From positions 176,359,411 to 176,423,410 of the forward strand of contig OY294068.1 of NCBI GenBank assembly GCA_958510875.1: a stretch of DNA of 64,000 nucleotides. Direction: 5' to 3'. This document shows positions 22,815 to 34,769 of this stretch, piece after piece. Within the stretch, counting starts at the first letter, position 1. Each line of letters starts with the position of its first letter. This stretch comes from Endomychus coccineus (Eukaryota > Arthropoda > Insecta > Coleoptera > Endomychidae). Both the position numbers and the translations under genes were made by a program. The notes below the pieces were generated by a model, which had not been told where the DNA came from, searched no databases, and saw nothing but the letters and a program-made list of their open reading frames with translations.

Positions 22815-25480
22815 AGGGAAATGAACCGACACTAGGTGTCTCAGTGTCTCCTCTGTAGACGTGGTGTACTTACCACTCAAAAGAAGCATTGATTCAATTC
22901 TGGCTATTTTGTAAGACATCCAAGACGGATATGATTGCCTCTAGCAGAAGTGACAGAATGACATACTGATATTTCTTATGTTCCTCAATGATTTTTTTGA
23001 AAGTAACATGAATTTCAGCTTGAACGAACCAAGCGTCTGGTGTTGTTGACCAAAATGATGATAATTTCAGAGATATTGCCAATTGTCCCACTCTATCTGG
23101 AACACTCATTACCGAAAAAGATTTGAATTTTGAAAAATATGTTCTCGTACCTCGAGAGAGAAATATAGAAAAGTAAGGATTATATTAAATTTTCTCCGAT
23201 ATCTGGTTGGTGAGCGTCAAATTCTTCTGATGTGTGTTGCCGGGCTTCTAATGGGTGCGGACCACGTCGGGTACGGGAAATTGCTGCTAGGATTCCTTCA
23301 GTATCCAATTTTTCTCGCGGGGAATTTAAATTTTCCTATCAGCTATCAAAATGTTTTGTAAAGGCCAAATTATCTTCTAGCTGCTGCAATTTTTAGTTCT
23401 GAATCACTAATTGAAGTAGTACAGTCCTTATTACCACTACAGTAATGAATGATATCTTCTTCATGTTGATAATTTATTTAGTGGAATGATTTTTGATGTT
23501 TTTTTCATAGTTTGTCAATATTTGATGTTGTGCACAAGGTTGTTCACAGTTCTGTTGATATAATGATTGAATCAATGATTGTCTCAGTACCCAAGACGAT
23601 AGTCTAATGGCTTACTAAAATAATAAATATAAAACAATATATCATAAGCAAAGTATAGTTCAAAGTCGTAGATTTGAAATGATAGAGGACCTAGTACCAA
23701 CCTGCGGTTCACCACATCACTCCCTTCTGTTTACTCATAGTATTCACTAATCTGCCAATCTGATTCCTCCCGTAGATTACTTTTTGACAATTCAAGGAAT
23801 CCTTGTCAAGTTTATCAAGAGCTGTATCTTGATAAGCTGCTAAGTAACTTTCGCTGGGCACAGTTTGTAGATAGTTTTGAACAGAGGCCATGTACTAAAT
23901 ATTCCTTTTATCAAAGAAGAGTTGTATATTTACCAATTTCATAATCAATATTGTCACGTCCTTACTATGTACAAGAAAAAGTCTTCGACGAATCAATTTA
24001 ATGAGTTCATTCCTGATTATGTTTAGGGGACTATTTTGGAATATAGGAATTGCAAGGAAAAAGTTGAGAAATTTTCGGTCGTGCATTGACCTTCTTCAGT
24101 GTATCAAGTTTCAAAGATTCTCAATATGTAGGGTGTGAACTCAACAAAGTTCACTCAGTAGAACACAGGAGACAAGTTTGTGCAGATGCTAGGGTGTGGT
24201 GATAATTATCCACGAAATGAGTAAATTATGTGTAATTAACAAATGCACGTACTAATTACTAGCAAGTCTTCGGTAAACAAGACTCCTAAAACAAACTTAG
24301 AGCAAGTTAATATCACACTGCTCTCCAGAACAAAGCCACTCACAATAATGTAAGACCCCCATTGTGTGACAACAATGGTATCCTGAACTAATGCGAACGT
24401 TTCGTAGCATTACATACTTTAATTTCGAAACGGTTTCCCAATTTCGTTGATGTTTCTATATAAATGGAAACTTCACTTCTTCGACGGATATTTTATTCGG
24501 TTAGAACGAAGCTCACTTATATATGACGACGAAATTCAATCTTGGAAGATTGAAATTTTAAATCAATTGGAGTGATTTTCAGGTTTTTGCCCGGAGAAAA
24601 ATATTTGTTCGTTCGAAACGAATTACATATCTAGTGTCGAACGTTTTCTATCATCCGACAAAATTTAAATATATTAAAACGTTGGAATGCATCTACGGAA
24701 ATATTATTTTCGTGGGAGCGTTTTCCCTAATGTATTACGCCGTGACTATAAAGTGCTCATATTATTATGTACATTACGATGTTCGTGAAACAGATAAATC
24801 GTGAACGCTTTCCGACCGTTTCTGTCAATAAACAGCATCGCAAATATTCTGGACGACGAAATTTCCATCCAGCCTTCCCCAATCCATCTGGAATAACTCT
24901 GAGCTTTATGATTAGAAATATACATAAGATATTCGAAGAATTCGAATTTGAGAGTTTTGGATCAGCATAGCCTACTCTGAGGATTCCAAAAGTAGTGGTT
25001 GATGGAATTTTCATAATAGTGCTGTTTTGACGTTGAATTCATCTGTGACCAATAGTTCAAGTGTGGTAATATCAATCAATATGGTTAATGAAGAAAAATT
25101 ATTATTAGAAGTCTTCTCATTCTACGTCTTCTTGGGATATCCTCCCTAGCTATCAATTTGGTTCCAAAAATAAGGGTTCCTTATGGTATCACCCGAACGA
25201 TTTCGATCCCACTGGTCGCGTCTCTCAGTCGGGTTCATTGTGATCCTCGTTCCTATTCGACTTAGCTCCACTTTACGAAGGCATCTCAACACTGCAAGAC
25301 CTCATGAGTTATTAAGGTTTCTGGGTTCAAGGTGATGACTGCTCCAAAGCAATTCCACTGGCTCATAGCTAAATCTGAAACATGAATTTGATATTTTCGT
25401 AAGATATTGCAAAATCCTCCTTGCAAGGGTATATCTTCTTTATTAGCATTTGAGCACTGAGACATTGAGAATGTTGAAGA
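22815..25480. other. Non-coding stretch with a CpG-richer block
   Basis: No gene recognised. About 24390-24880 has more CpG than its surroundings (tatgacgacgaaattc, gttcgttcgaaacg, cgaccgtttc). A short plus-strand frame near 23236-23360 reads GADHVGYGKLLLGFLQYP, which is non-repetitive but unknown to me. Nothing here supports a confident call. Confidence 0.35.
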
Positions 25481-25850
25481 TGCAGAAGAGGATAATTGGG
25501 GTAATTTTTAACATGAAATTTGGTGACACATGCAAGCCTTCATTCAAGAAATATGAAATTCTCCCACCACCTTGAATAGTTATACTGAAATCACATAGAA
25601 AATGTCACACAATAACCAAAATAGATGCAAATCATGAATAGTCAACTAGATGTAGAAAGATATAGAGTATCTATAAAAAAACGCCTTTGTATAGAGGGTC
25701 CGAAATATACAATAAACTGCCTGGATCTGTAAAATTCCTCAATAAAATTCAATTTAACAATAAATTGAAAACATTTTGAAGAAATATGCCTCCTACTCTG
25801 TTGAGGAAATTATAAGACTTGTTAATGAAAATTTTAACTTTTTCATGCTG
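25480..25850 (+). mobile_element. Jockey-type LINE, C-terminal fragment
   Basis: The plus strand gives QKRIIGVIFNMKFGDTCKPS then FKKYEILPPP. After frame changes it gives YRVSIKKRLCIEGPKYTINC and a degraded L..S..FK..LK. This resembles the 'QKRAIRII...SCR.LFK...IL' and 'G.KLYN.LP..IK' blocks at the end of Jockey ORF2. A polyA-like, AT-rich tail follows. It is 5'-truncated and frameshifted. Confidence 0.5.
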
Positions 25851-26140
25851 TTTTTGATTCGTTTCTGGCGCATTCTATGGTCATGTATAATAATAATAAT
25901 ATCATCGAAGTAGTGTTCAGCAAAATAATGAATATAAGTATTTTAATGTAATATTTATTTGAGATGTTAATGTATTTTATATTGTTAACCGACATACCAT
26001 TATTGTATATACAGGGAGTTTATTAAGTACTTCTACAAACTTTAAAGGGGGAATATTTGACTAATTTTAAGATAAAACGTTTATCTAAATATGAGTTCGT
26101 AACGACTTTGTTCTTGAGATACAGAGCGTCAAAAAAAAAT

Positions 26141-26463
26141 GTCGCTGAAAGCAGTCATTTTGGAAAAAAACGGATTTAAGCTGCGTTGGAATTTTGTGAG
26201 TTGAATTCGTGATAAAATGTGTCTTCTATTGATTGCATTGCGATGTGACCAACTCGGATTATTCACAAGTCTAAGACTAAACTACTTCTACAAATGAATT
26301 AATAATATTTACAATAATTGCTGAAAATGACCATCGCCAACTGCAACGCATGCATCAACTCGCCCTAACATCAATTGATAGACTCTTTCGAATATATCTT
26401 ATGTTTAAATAATGATGGCACACGATTCAAATATCCTGTTTCATATATATTGTTCATTTTGGA
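26141..26463 (+). repeat. Left arm of the large inverted repeat
   Basis: Starts gtcgctgaaagcagtcattt and ends TGTTCATTTTGGA. It pairs with 26580-26904 at roughly 85% identity by eye, with small indels. Read on the minus strand it carries the same transposase C-terminal coding sequence as the right arm, but degraded. Confidence 0.75.
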
Positions 26464-26579
26464 CTGCACTTAAGTTTGTTTGCGTACCGATTTCTGGATG
26501 AGAATTACCCTAACAGTTGGATAGGAAGAGCGGGACCGCAAGCCTGGCCTGCCAGATCACCTGATTTCAATCTTTTTTT

Positions 26580-26904
26580 TCCAAAATGAACAAGATCTAA
26601 GAAGCAGGATATTTGAATCGTGTACCATCATTAATTAGGCATAAGGTATATTCGAAAGAGTTCGTCAATCGATGTTAAGGCGAATTGATGCATGCGTTGC
26701 AGTAGGCGGAGGTCATTTTCAGAAATTATTGTGAATATTATTAACTGATTTGTAGAAGTAGTTTAGTCTTAGTCTTGTGAATGATGTAAATTAGTCACAT
26801 CACAATCAATAAAAGACACATTTTATCACAAATTCAACTTACAAACTTCCAACGCAGGCTTGACTTTAAACCCGTTTTTCCCAAAATGGTTGCTTTCAGC
26901 GACA
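26580..26904 (-). repeat. Right arm of the large inverted repeat
   Basis: Starts TCCAAAATGAACA, the exact inverse of the left arm's inner end, and ends at gctttcagcgac. Its plus strand holds an open transposase C-terminus to TGA near 26733. A transcript across both arms would fold into a roughly 320-bp duplex with a 116-nt loop. Confidence 0.75.
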
Positions 26905-27229
26905 AATACGAGAAGTATCTTTTGTATGTAAAATTGAATGTACAATAAATCTGTTTATTCAGAAATTACATAATAAAAAACTTATGGTTATTTCAATCCA
27001 GATACGCCTTCTAACATTAAACAGAAAACCGAACCAATATATGTGTTTTTCATCATTGATAATCCCAGTATCCCGAATTTTGTCAAATTGCCATGTTGCT
27101 GAACAAAATTATAATCAAAAAATGAGATACATTTATTTTGGACGCCCCGTATCTCAAGAACCGAGCCGTGGCGGACCCTATATCTACGTAACAAATGGTC
27201 AATAAATACAATACTACTATCCATTCTCG

Positions 27230-28195
27230 GAAATAAGTTTATTCAAGAGAGTTCCTTTATTTATGGATATACTCCATATAAATTATGGGAGACAATTTTA
27301 TACTATCGTGTAAAATTGTTGACTCTATGAGGCCCTGGAATACAGTCTATTCAGCCTTTGACTAATACAACACTGATCTATCATTATAATTTCAAAATAT
27401 GTAGTATAATCGATGACGAAGCTTGTATTCGTAATATGGTGTATGTATTTTAATTATTTCGTGTTACATTGAAAGTTGTTCATATTTCATATTGGCTAAT
27501 TGACTGTGTTGCGTATATGCAGATAGTATGATCGATACATAGTAATTTCAATGAACAATGAAAGTTCAGTATTATTCTGGATATGATGTAACATAGGAAG
27601 GATAGGACACTGGTTGCTCTAGTAACAGTCGCTGGGCTGAGGCCATTCTATATTATTCACACATCAAGTTTTTCATTCAATAAATTCCCCACAGAATCGT
27701 ATGCGATACATCTGAAATATGGTTCCGAAGGTGACAACAGTTTTTGACAGTATAAATTGAGTTAACCTTTCACATTGTGTGTATATATAATGGCAGAATG
27801 TTGAAGTACATTATTTAGTTTCCAAGTGTTTTTCCGCTTTCAAAGCCGGCTGCAGTAAATTTGAAATGTGCGAGTCCTGTTAACCACTTTAAAGATAAAA
27901 ATATTCTGCGGGAGTTGGCGAATAAAGTTATATCTTTCCATATCTCGTCATTTAACAGCCGGAATATTAATAGCTAAGCAAGCAAGATAAATTAGATTTT
28001 CTCTGTGAAAATTATTTCATGAAAATATTTTTCCGATTTAAACCAACTCAATTTACAAAATCAAGTTAAATATTTATACGTTGTCGGTCTAGCACGACGC
28101 AACTCACCTGTTCATGAAGGTATGAAATTTTAGTTTATTTTTCTCGTACAGCCTCCTAACTTGAAGTAAGGACTTATGTTCAGAGGATGTCGATA
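27230..28195. other. AT-rich non-coding stretch
   Basis: No gene recognised. A minus-strand donor-like aacag|gtgagt at about 28105 stands alone without a supporting ORF. Confidence 0.4.
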
Positions 28196-28200
28196 CTTTA

Positions 28201-28489
28201 TTCAGGACATGAACTAGATCTTACGATTCGTTGAACAATCGATTTTTGAGTATGAAAATTGCTTTCAGATATACCTCCATGAAACGCATGGCTTAGTTCG
28301 AAGCCGAACAAAGATCAGGGATGAGGTAGATTGCATTGAAACTGTTAAATAATGGAGGATAGAGTTTATGTACATGTTGCAATCGCTAATGGTATCTACT
28401 GCATACCTCCTAGAGATCACAAACCGGTAGTCCATTGTATATACCATTATTATCATTTATAATATCAAAAAAGAGCATAGAAAATAATC
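28201..28489 (+). repeat. Direct repeat copy 1 (about 290 bp)
   Basis: Runs from ttcaggacatgaactagatc to gagcatagaaaataat and matches 28607-28898 with few substitutions (offset about 406-409 bp). The 63-codon minus-strand frame in this copy and the 60-codon frame in copy 2 are shadows of the repeat, with no known domain. Confidence 0.75.
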
Positions 28490-28606
28490 ACTTCTAATAT
28501 CCCATGTACAAAATTTGCGGAAATTAATTTGTGCACTCGGGATATTCGGTAAGAGAATTTCACACCGAAGAAGGATTAGTTTAAAATAATTTCAATGTGA
28601 TATTAT

Positions 28607-28898
28607 TTCAGGACATGAACTAGATCTTACGATTCGTTGAACAATCGACTTTTGAGTATGAAAATTGCTTTCAGTTATACCTCCATGAAACGCATGGCTT
28701 AGTTCGAAGTCGAACAAAGATCAGGGATGAGGTAGATTGCAGTGAAACTGTTAAATAATGGAGGATAGAGTTTATGTACATGTTGCAATCGCTAATGGTA
28801 TCTACTGTATACCTCCCAGAGATCACAAGCCGGTAGTATATTGTATCTACCATTATTATAATTTATAATATCAAAAAAAAAGGAGCATAGAAAATAAT
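28607..28898 (+). repeat. Direct repeat copy 2 (about 290 bp)
   Basis: Second copy of 28201-28489, separated by 117 bp of non-repeated sequence. The repeat lacks TG...CA ends, so I do not call it an LTR. A segmental tandem duplication or fragments of a small element are likelier. Confidence 0.75.
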
Positions 28899-29106
28899 AG
28901 ATTACACTCTCAAGCAAGGAAACGTATTCTGCAAAACACCACGAAAGCAGCAGGTCGGTTACTGATTTAAATTCTTACGTCCACTGAGGACGTAAGTATT
29001 AAGATTAATTTCCTATGGTAGTCTGGTGGTTTGCACGGTAGCATCGCCCTCTCTAGCCTTGTAGTTCAGGCAACGAACCGGAAAATAAATGAAAAAAATA
29101 TAGTAA

Positions 29107-29459
29107 GCTAGAATTTCAAAATGTTTTTTTGCATTTTGTTCCTAATACCCCATGAATCATTCATGACTACAAATACCGCGGGGGTCAACCTTTATACCTC
29201 CCCTTAAAACGGGGTTTCAACCCCTCAGAGGAGCATTCTTATAGAAAAAATCCAAAAGTTCAGAAAAGTAATGAATTAAGAGCTGAAAATGACCCCAATA
29301 CCCCATAAATCATTCATGACTATCAATACCGCGGGGGTCGACCTTTCTACCCCCCTTAAAACGGGGTTTCAACCCCTCAGAGGAGCATTCTTATAAAAAA
29401 AATTCAAAAGTTCATAAAAGTAATGAATTAAGAGCCGAAAATGACCCCTAGTATGTTTT
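29107..29459. repeat. Tandem repeat (two about 155-bp units) forming a left foldback arm
   Basis: Two units contain taccccatraatcattcatg, taccgcgggggtc, ttaaaacggggtttcaaccc and ctcagaggagcattcttata (about 29145-29290 and 29297-29450). The outer end gctagaatttcaaaat (29107-29122) and inner end (29422-29459, with gagccgaaaatgacccctag) recur inverted at 30596-30611 and 30553-30590. The right side therefore mirrors the outer and inner ends, though its own tandem units differ. Confidence 0.65.
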
Positions 29460-29599
29460 ATGATGATCATAATAGAATTTTGGAAAATGAATTTGATTAT
29501 GAATCTGATGACGATTGAAAAACTATGAACTGAATATTTTCAAAATTATGTAAACGAATGAAAGAATTTATGATGATAATAATAATAATAATAATAATA

Positions 29600-30005
29600 T
29601 ATATAATAGATAAGACAGTAGATTTTAATCGGCCAGATATAATCCTATGGGAAAAAACAGAAAAGAAAGCATGGATTGTCGAAATTGGAATACCACCACA
29701 ACCTGAAACAAACGGAGCAAGAAAAGTCTAGAAAATACCAAAATCTAGCAATTGAGATCAAGCGTATGTGGAAGCTCGAAGATGTGGTCATATTACCGAT
29801 CGTGATGTCAGCAGAGAACAAGAAATCTGAAGGACAATTTGGCGATTTTACAGTTACCCTCTGGTCTTTTCAGCATCATGCACTAAGCTTTCATTCTTCA
29901 AACATGCTACGTCGTCAGAAAGTTCCTATCTCATTAGCATCGGGCTGACAGGTCTTGATAAACTTCGTTCCTGTCTACCGAGCCGAACCCCAATGTCACG
30001 TACGA
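29600..30005 (+). pseudogene. LINE C-terminus with restriction-like endonuclease remnant
   Basis: The plus strand reads DFNRPDIILWEKTEKKAWIV then EIGIPPQPE, followed after a stop and frame change by KYQNLAIEIKRMWKLEDVVI and LPIVMSA. The RPD..., 12-residue gap, (D/E)xxxP arrangement is the catalytic core of the restriction-like endonuclease at the C-terminus of R4/Dong-type and related LINEs. The K..KYQ.L..E..R.W block is the known region after it. A tail ending in (aat)n-like sequence follows 30000. RT and upstream parts are absent, so the fragment cannot act alone. Confidence 0.65.
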
Positions 30006-30169
30006 GGGGTCACTAAATTTTTTTCCAGCTTACGCTGAGAAAGTGTATCGCTTAAGTCGAAATAATAATAATAATGAAAATATATATAATGATGCAAACA
30101 AATATGTAGAATAATGAAGTTTAGGAAAGTAGATCTTTGATAAAAAATGAAAAAAAGTGATAATACATA

Positions 30170-30611
30170 CCTGAAAATTTTTTCATTTTATTCCCTGAAA
30201 CTGCAAAGAAAATTACAATTTTCAGGATTTTCCACTCTGGAGAAGGTTTTCCGGGAAAACCAACAGTGAAATCGTGATCAGCGACCCAAAAACATACTAG
30301 GGGTCATTTTTGTAACAAAATTATACTTTATTATTCATAACCGTCTCGAGAAAATCTCAAATTTTCAGAATTTTTCATCTGTGTAAAGTTTTTTGGGAAA
30401 AATAACAGCGAAATCGTGATCAGCGACCTAAAAAACTTACTAGAGGTAGTCACAGAATCATAAATTATATATTATATATAAATTTTCCAACTTTCCCATC
30501 TGGAGGGAGTGTTCCGAGAAAACTTACTGCGGAATCGTGATCAGCGACCCAAAAAACATACTAGGGATTATTTTCGGCTCTTAATTCATTAATAAATTTT
30601 GAAATTCTAGC
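30170..30611. repeat. Tandem repeat (three about 140-bp units) forming a right foldback arm
   Basis: Three units share tttccgggaaaac (variants), gaaatcgtgatcagcgaccc and aaaaaacatactaggg, ending near 30310, 30450 and 30565. The last unit runs into the inverted match of the left arm's inner end (30553-30590) and outer end (30596-30611). Confidence 0.65.
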
Positions 30612-30689
30612 CTACAATATTTTTTTTTATTATGGCCTTTTTCCCGGCTTATTTCCTGTACTATTGGTCCCATTCCTGGATCACGGGCG

Positions 30690-31330
30690 AGGTGTTTTCA
30701 ACACTTTTTTATGTTTTGACTACACGATGCTGTTTGAAGAACAAAATTTGAGCCAACGGTGAAATGTTTGGAAAGGAGATAGCCCTTGTTATTTTTCTTG
30801 AAAGGTTGTATATTATATGCATAAGGAAAGAAGGCGAAGAGTTCCGTCTGGCAGAAAAAAGTTCGTCAGAGAACGTTCTTGATAATGAAGGTGACTAGCT
30901 TGACCTCGTCTAGTCCGCCTAAGTGGAATATCTAGTGGTGAAATAACAGACGTGATTTCTGTTGATGGAATGTATAGTTCTATGTATAGAAAAAGGAATG
31001 ATTGCTCACTTTTCTACGATGTTCTAGAGAGGACAATGAATTTTCAAGTCCAATCAGACGAATAGCTCCCTTCTGGATAGGATATAAGAGCTTGAGCGTA
31101 TTGTTTGGGAGCTGAACTCAGAACACGTGAACAGTACTGCAGGACAAGTCGAATCTGTGCTTTGTATACCATGAGAGTTGGTATGGTGTGAAGTAGCTCT
31201 CAGCACGGAAAACTAAGATTTTGTTGAGCGGTTTTCTCAATGGACATGCACATGATCGTCCCATGAGAGAATGCTGTTGGTGGTGATAACGAGCGTGGAT
31301 ATGGAATAGTTGCATCTGACCTCATATTAC
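30690..31330 (-). pseudogene. Jockey/CR1-type LINE, C-terminal fragment
   Basis: The minus strand across frames gives LMVYKAQIRLVLQYCSRVLS then SAPK. It continues with YPIQKGAIRLIGLENSLSSL and EHRRKVSNHS, then FHLGGLDEVKLV and AYNIQPFKKN, ending near 30690. This is the well-known order 'YKAQ.RP.LEYCS...', 'IQK.AIRLI...L.SLEHRR' and 'YN.Q.FK' of insect LINE ORF2 after the RT. At least two frame changes occur. Related ends lie at 15.1-15.5 kb and 48.2-48.5 kb. Confidence 0.7.
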
Positions 31331-31439
31331 AGATTGTGGTATCCGCCTTTCTGGAAGAAATTCAGACTTGAGTTCTGGTTGCATTAAACTCCAATAAAAG
31401 TCATATTTCGAATTCGAATAATAAAGCTGAAGCATGATT

Positions 31440-31900
31440 CCAAATTATCAATGAGTTCCGTAGGAATAAATATATTAAGGATACTATTATCTTAATTTCG
31501 TCTGATCAGTTCAAAGAATATTTCTCTAATATCGCACAAAAAATAAATGAAGAGCTTCCTCAATCAAGTGAATGTCTCATTCAAAACATTGACTGTGTGC
31601 AGCCTAACTAGTCTCATTTCTAACGAGTCTCATTCCTGTTGCTTTCGAAAATAGAAAATACTTAGGTTCCATATTTTGTGACTTATAGAAAGCATTCGAC
31701 TGCGTTACAAAGGATATGTTAGTTCAAAAATTGAATGTTACAATTTTTCCTAAAATTAAGTCGGCTTAATACATACAGATTGGTTTCAAAAGGGTTTTTC
31801 CAAATGATATTGATTCTGAAATGATGAGATTACAATTTGGCGTTCCTCAGGGTTCTATAATGAGGTCAATCCTGTTTTTATACTTTTCGCGACGAAGTCG
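31440..31900 (+). pseudogene. Jockey-type LINE RT fragment
   Basis: The plus strand gives SSDQFKEYFSNIAQKINEEL (31500-31560), then FENRKYLGSIFCDL and KAFDCVTKDMLVQKL (31650-31730). It then gives MRLQFGVPQGSIMRSILF (31825-31880). These are the pre-RT region, the A box (F/CDL.KAFDC) and the B box (GVPQGS). The spacing is too short and stops are present, so internal deletions have occurred. The YxDD box is not seen. Confidence 0.65.
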
Positions 31901-31904
31901 GAAG

Positions 31905-33840
31905 AGTATTATTGCATTTACTTAAGCTATATTTAAAATAGTTACGAAAGGTTTCAAATTTTGTGTAAAATTTATTATCAAATAAAATGTAACTCGGACA
32001 TGACAATTCAAATAAATTGATACGAAAACAACAATCAGAAATGAATTTGTAGTGTTTCTTTTTCTATTGATGAATATCTCTGTAATTCTCCCGCTAATGA
32101 ATCATAAAATTATTAGTTTTCAACGAATATAACTTAACAGGGAACAAAGTGTTCTGTACTTACGAACTCCTCCAGCCCTAGGTGGCATCAGTGAAGGATT
32201 AGATGCCTGAGGGTCTTTAATCGCTAAGATGCAAAGTTAGTTGAGAATAGCTTATTCTACTTGCTAATCGTAGAGATCTGGTTTACTTCTGATTCGATGT
32301 AAGAAACGTCATATACAATGTTCATTTCAAACAAGATGCACAGCTTCGCGAGCACTTTCGGAAAGAAGCTTGACTGGTGTCTATAACAATCACACATACC
32401 TTAAAGCATTAGATATGAGTGACCATGTAAGAGACATTCGTATGCCGTCTAACTGAACAGAATGAAAAAGTTCTGCTCCGCATTACTCAGTTGAGGAATA
32501 TGTTGTTATACCAGTGTAATGTTTGCGGACATACAGAATCAGTTTAAATCAGTGGTATATAGTGACTTACCAAGTTCGAGCGAAACTCGACAAAGATGGA
32601 GATAAATGTTCTATTGATAATGCGCCTATCAGACGTCTAGCTAGACCATGTGCATGTTGCATTCGATAAGTTTTCCCTCTGGTTTTGTGGTAAGCATAGA
32701 ATAATTATCTAAAGATTATGCTAGAACTAGAATTGAATTGGAGTAGATTCATTTTATTATTCATAGAACAGAATCACATGATATCGGAAATTACAATACT
32801 AACAGTGCTTCTATAGCGAGGAACTGCTGCAGTAAGTGAAGTGACTGCGCACATGGCATATGGTCGGATACAACCCACTACATCATGAAAATATACAATG
32901 TGTCTGACATGCTCCAACTTATAATACTCTCCTATATCCATTTACCAAGATGTTCTCAAGAAATTCAGCAACCAATCAAGCTATTCCATAAAGATCATTA
33001 AGTCTGTGGTCGACTTTATGACAGGCGACCACCTACCAGCGAAATATCTCATCAAGCTTATACTGATCATGCAACTCCTAAAATTTGCCTTTTCGCTATG
33101 TCAAATTTTCAAGGTGGACGCTATAGTGAGCCACGATCGTGTAATTCCTACAAGAAAAATAAGTTCGAAGCTGCAACGAACTTGAAATTCATTGGTTGAT
33201 CAGTTTTGTGGGAGATACTCCCACATAGATTGAACATCGAAGTAATAATACCATTTTACGAAGAAAAAATGGATAGTGTATACGAACCGAGACGCAGCAT
33301 GCTGTCACCCAGTGAATGTTTCCAGATTCATCTCACTCAAGACTTTGAACGATAAACTTCCTATAAACACAAACCAAATTCAACCAGGGCGTGGTGCTTC
33401 AGGTATGATGCAAACGAAGCTGTATATTACAACCTTCTCATTCAAATGCCCTAAAACCCTCCTCTCCTTGATCAGAAAAGGCATGCATTATAGTGGTGAT
33501 AGGACTTTTCACAGGCCACTGCCTCTTGAACCAACATCTACACTTGATGGGCATCGCCATCAATACTGTCAAACAGATCTAGACGAAAATCCCATTTTCT
33601 TGGTATGGAGTATGAATACTAATATTCACCAAATTCATTCGCAATTGGTTAAAAAAGTTTAGGACAGAAGTGGTATGATGCAGGTGGACATTTTTCAAGT
33701 CTGATCACTTTAATTTTGTAATGTTACTACACGTATAGATCCTTCATTATCTTGATTCATTAGCATTATCTCGATTTTCATATCCTGACTGATTAGCATT
33801 GAAACATGTTATGAAAGTTAATTAAAAAGTCAATCAGACC
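31905..33840. other. Non-coding stretch
   Basis: No recognisable gene. The 128-codon plus-strand frame at 33276-33662 is the longest but shows no domain, no repeats shared elsewhere and no splice context, so I regard it as chance. Confidence 0.4.
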
Positions 33841-33849
33841 TATTCTGTA

Positions 33850-34760
33850 TGCAAATAGCAATATTGTCAAGGAAAAAATATTGCTTCTACGGCAAGATTT
33901 GAAATGTTGCTATTTTGGTCATCAATTTTGAGCAATATGTGTCATTTTATGAGAAATATTGCTATCAAAATTGCTACCTCAACAACCTCATAATAGTACT
34001 TGCCAAGCATAACAAGACAAGATAAAAGATTAGGAGTATGGCAGAGAACCACTTGTTTCATTATTATTTCTTCCAGAAATATTGAAAATAGGTAGGTGCT
34101 AGGTGATTATGAAAATCTATTCAAGGTACTTTAGAATATTCAATTGAGAAGGAAATTCTGAGACTACCATACCTGCATATCAAAGTCACCAGCAATATCT
34201 TCAATTTGCCAACAGAAAAGTTCAACAAACTATTCCGCCTGAATAAAATAGCTGCATTTGTTATGAATAGAAGATTTGAGGGAATTTGTTGATGAGCAAA
34301 TTGCGAAAAATACTGTTCCATTCCACTTACAGGTATGCATAAAATGACTGACTGGCTGGAAAATTTTAAATTCAACAGTAATTTGTATAGGTTTATGTTA
34401 GTCTATAATTTTTTGGTCATGGTGCTACCAAACTATTGTTGGTGAAGACCTGAATTTCGGAATGAGTCAACTTGTTATTAGTAGAGCTATAAATGAAGTG
34501 AGCTATTGAGATTAGGAATAACAAAAAACGAATAACAACCTCAAGTAAGGTTAACTTCTTCTCCACACAAATGTCTTAAAATACATTAGTGTTGTCAGCT
34601 CTGAATTCCCTGATTCTGGAAGTTCTTGATAGCAATATTGCTAGAGCAAATTGGATAACGAACGTTGCCTTAACAGTCCAAACTGAATATGTAATCTCAT
34701 AGTGATATTGTTATATCTTAGGAAGATAGCAATATGACTTGAACAGCAAGGTTTATAGCA
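33850..34760. repeat. Cluster of AGCAATATT-type motifs
   Basis: tagcaatattg or close variants occur at about 33855, 33889 (inverse), 33933, 33957 (inverse), 34192, 34631 and 34732. The instance at 34631-34644, TAGCAATATTGCTA, is a perfect palindrome. There are seven in about 900 bp, on both strands, in otherwise gene-free DNA. Confidence 0.35.
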
Positions 34761-34769
34761 ATGACAGAA

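Larger units (their letters stand above)
26012..27215. mobile_element. Rearranged DUF4817-type DNA element with giant inverted repeat
   Basis: The left end TA|CAGGGAGTTTATTAAGTAC (26010-26030) resembles tips of DUF4817-type elements. Inside, two roughly 323-bp arms are inverted copies (next entries) around a 116-bp centre. The centre encodes, on the plus strand, RFLDENYPNSWIGRAGPQAW then PARSPDF, a transposase fragment just before the third catalytic aspartate. The right arm encodes IFERVRQSMLRRIDACVAVG then GGHFQKLL and a stop, the transposase C-terminus. The left arm is an inverted copy of that coding end. The right terminus is unclear; 27150-27175 shares tctcaagaac with the inverse of 26112-26125. 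Confidence 0.65.

Noticed and set aside
28201..28898. LTR pair
   Set aside because: The repeats lack TG/CA ends and a primer-binding site, and only 117 bp separate them.
29676..29948. 90-codon plus-strand ORF as a separate gene
   Set aside because: Its first half is the frameshifted continuation of the LINE endonuclease region, so it was folded into that pseudogene.
33276..33662. 128-codon plus-strand ORF
   Set aside because: No domain, no start or splice context, ordinary AT-rich composition; chance frames of this size are expected.
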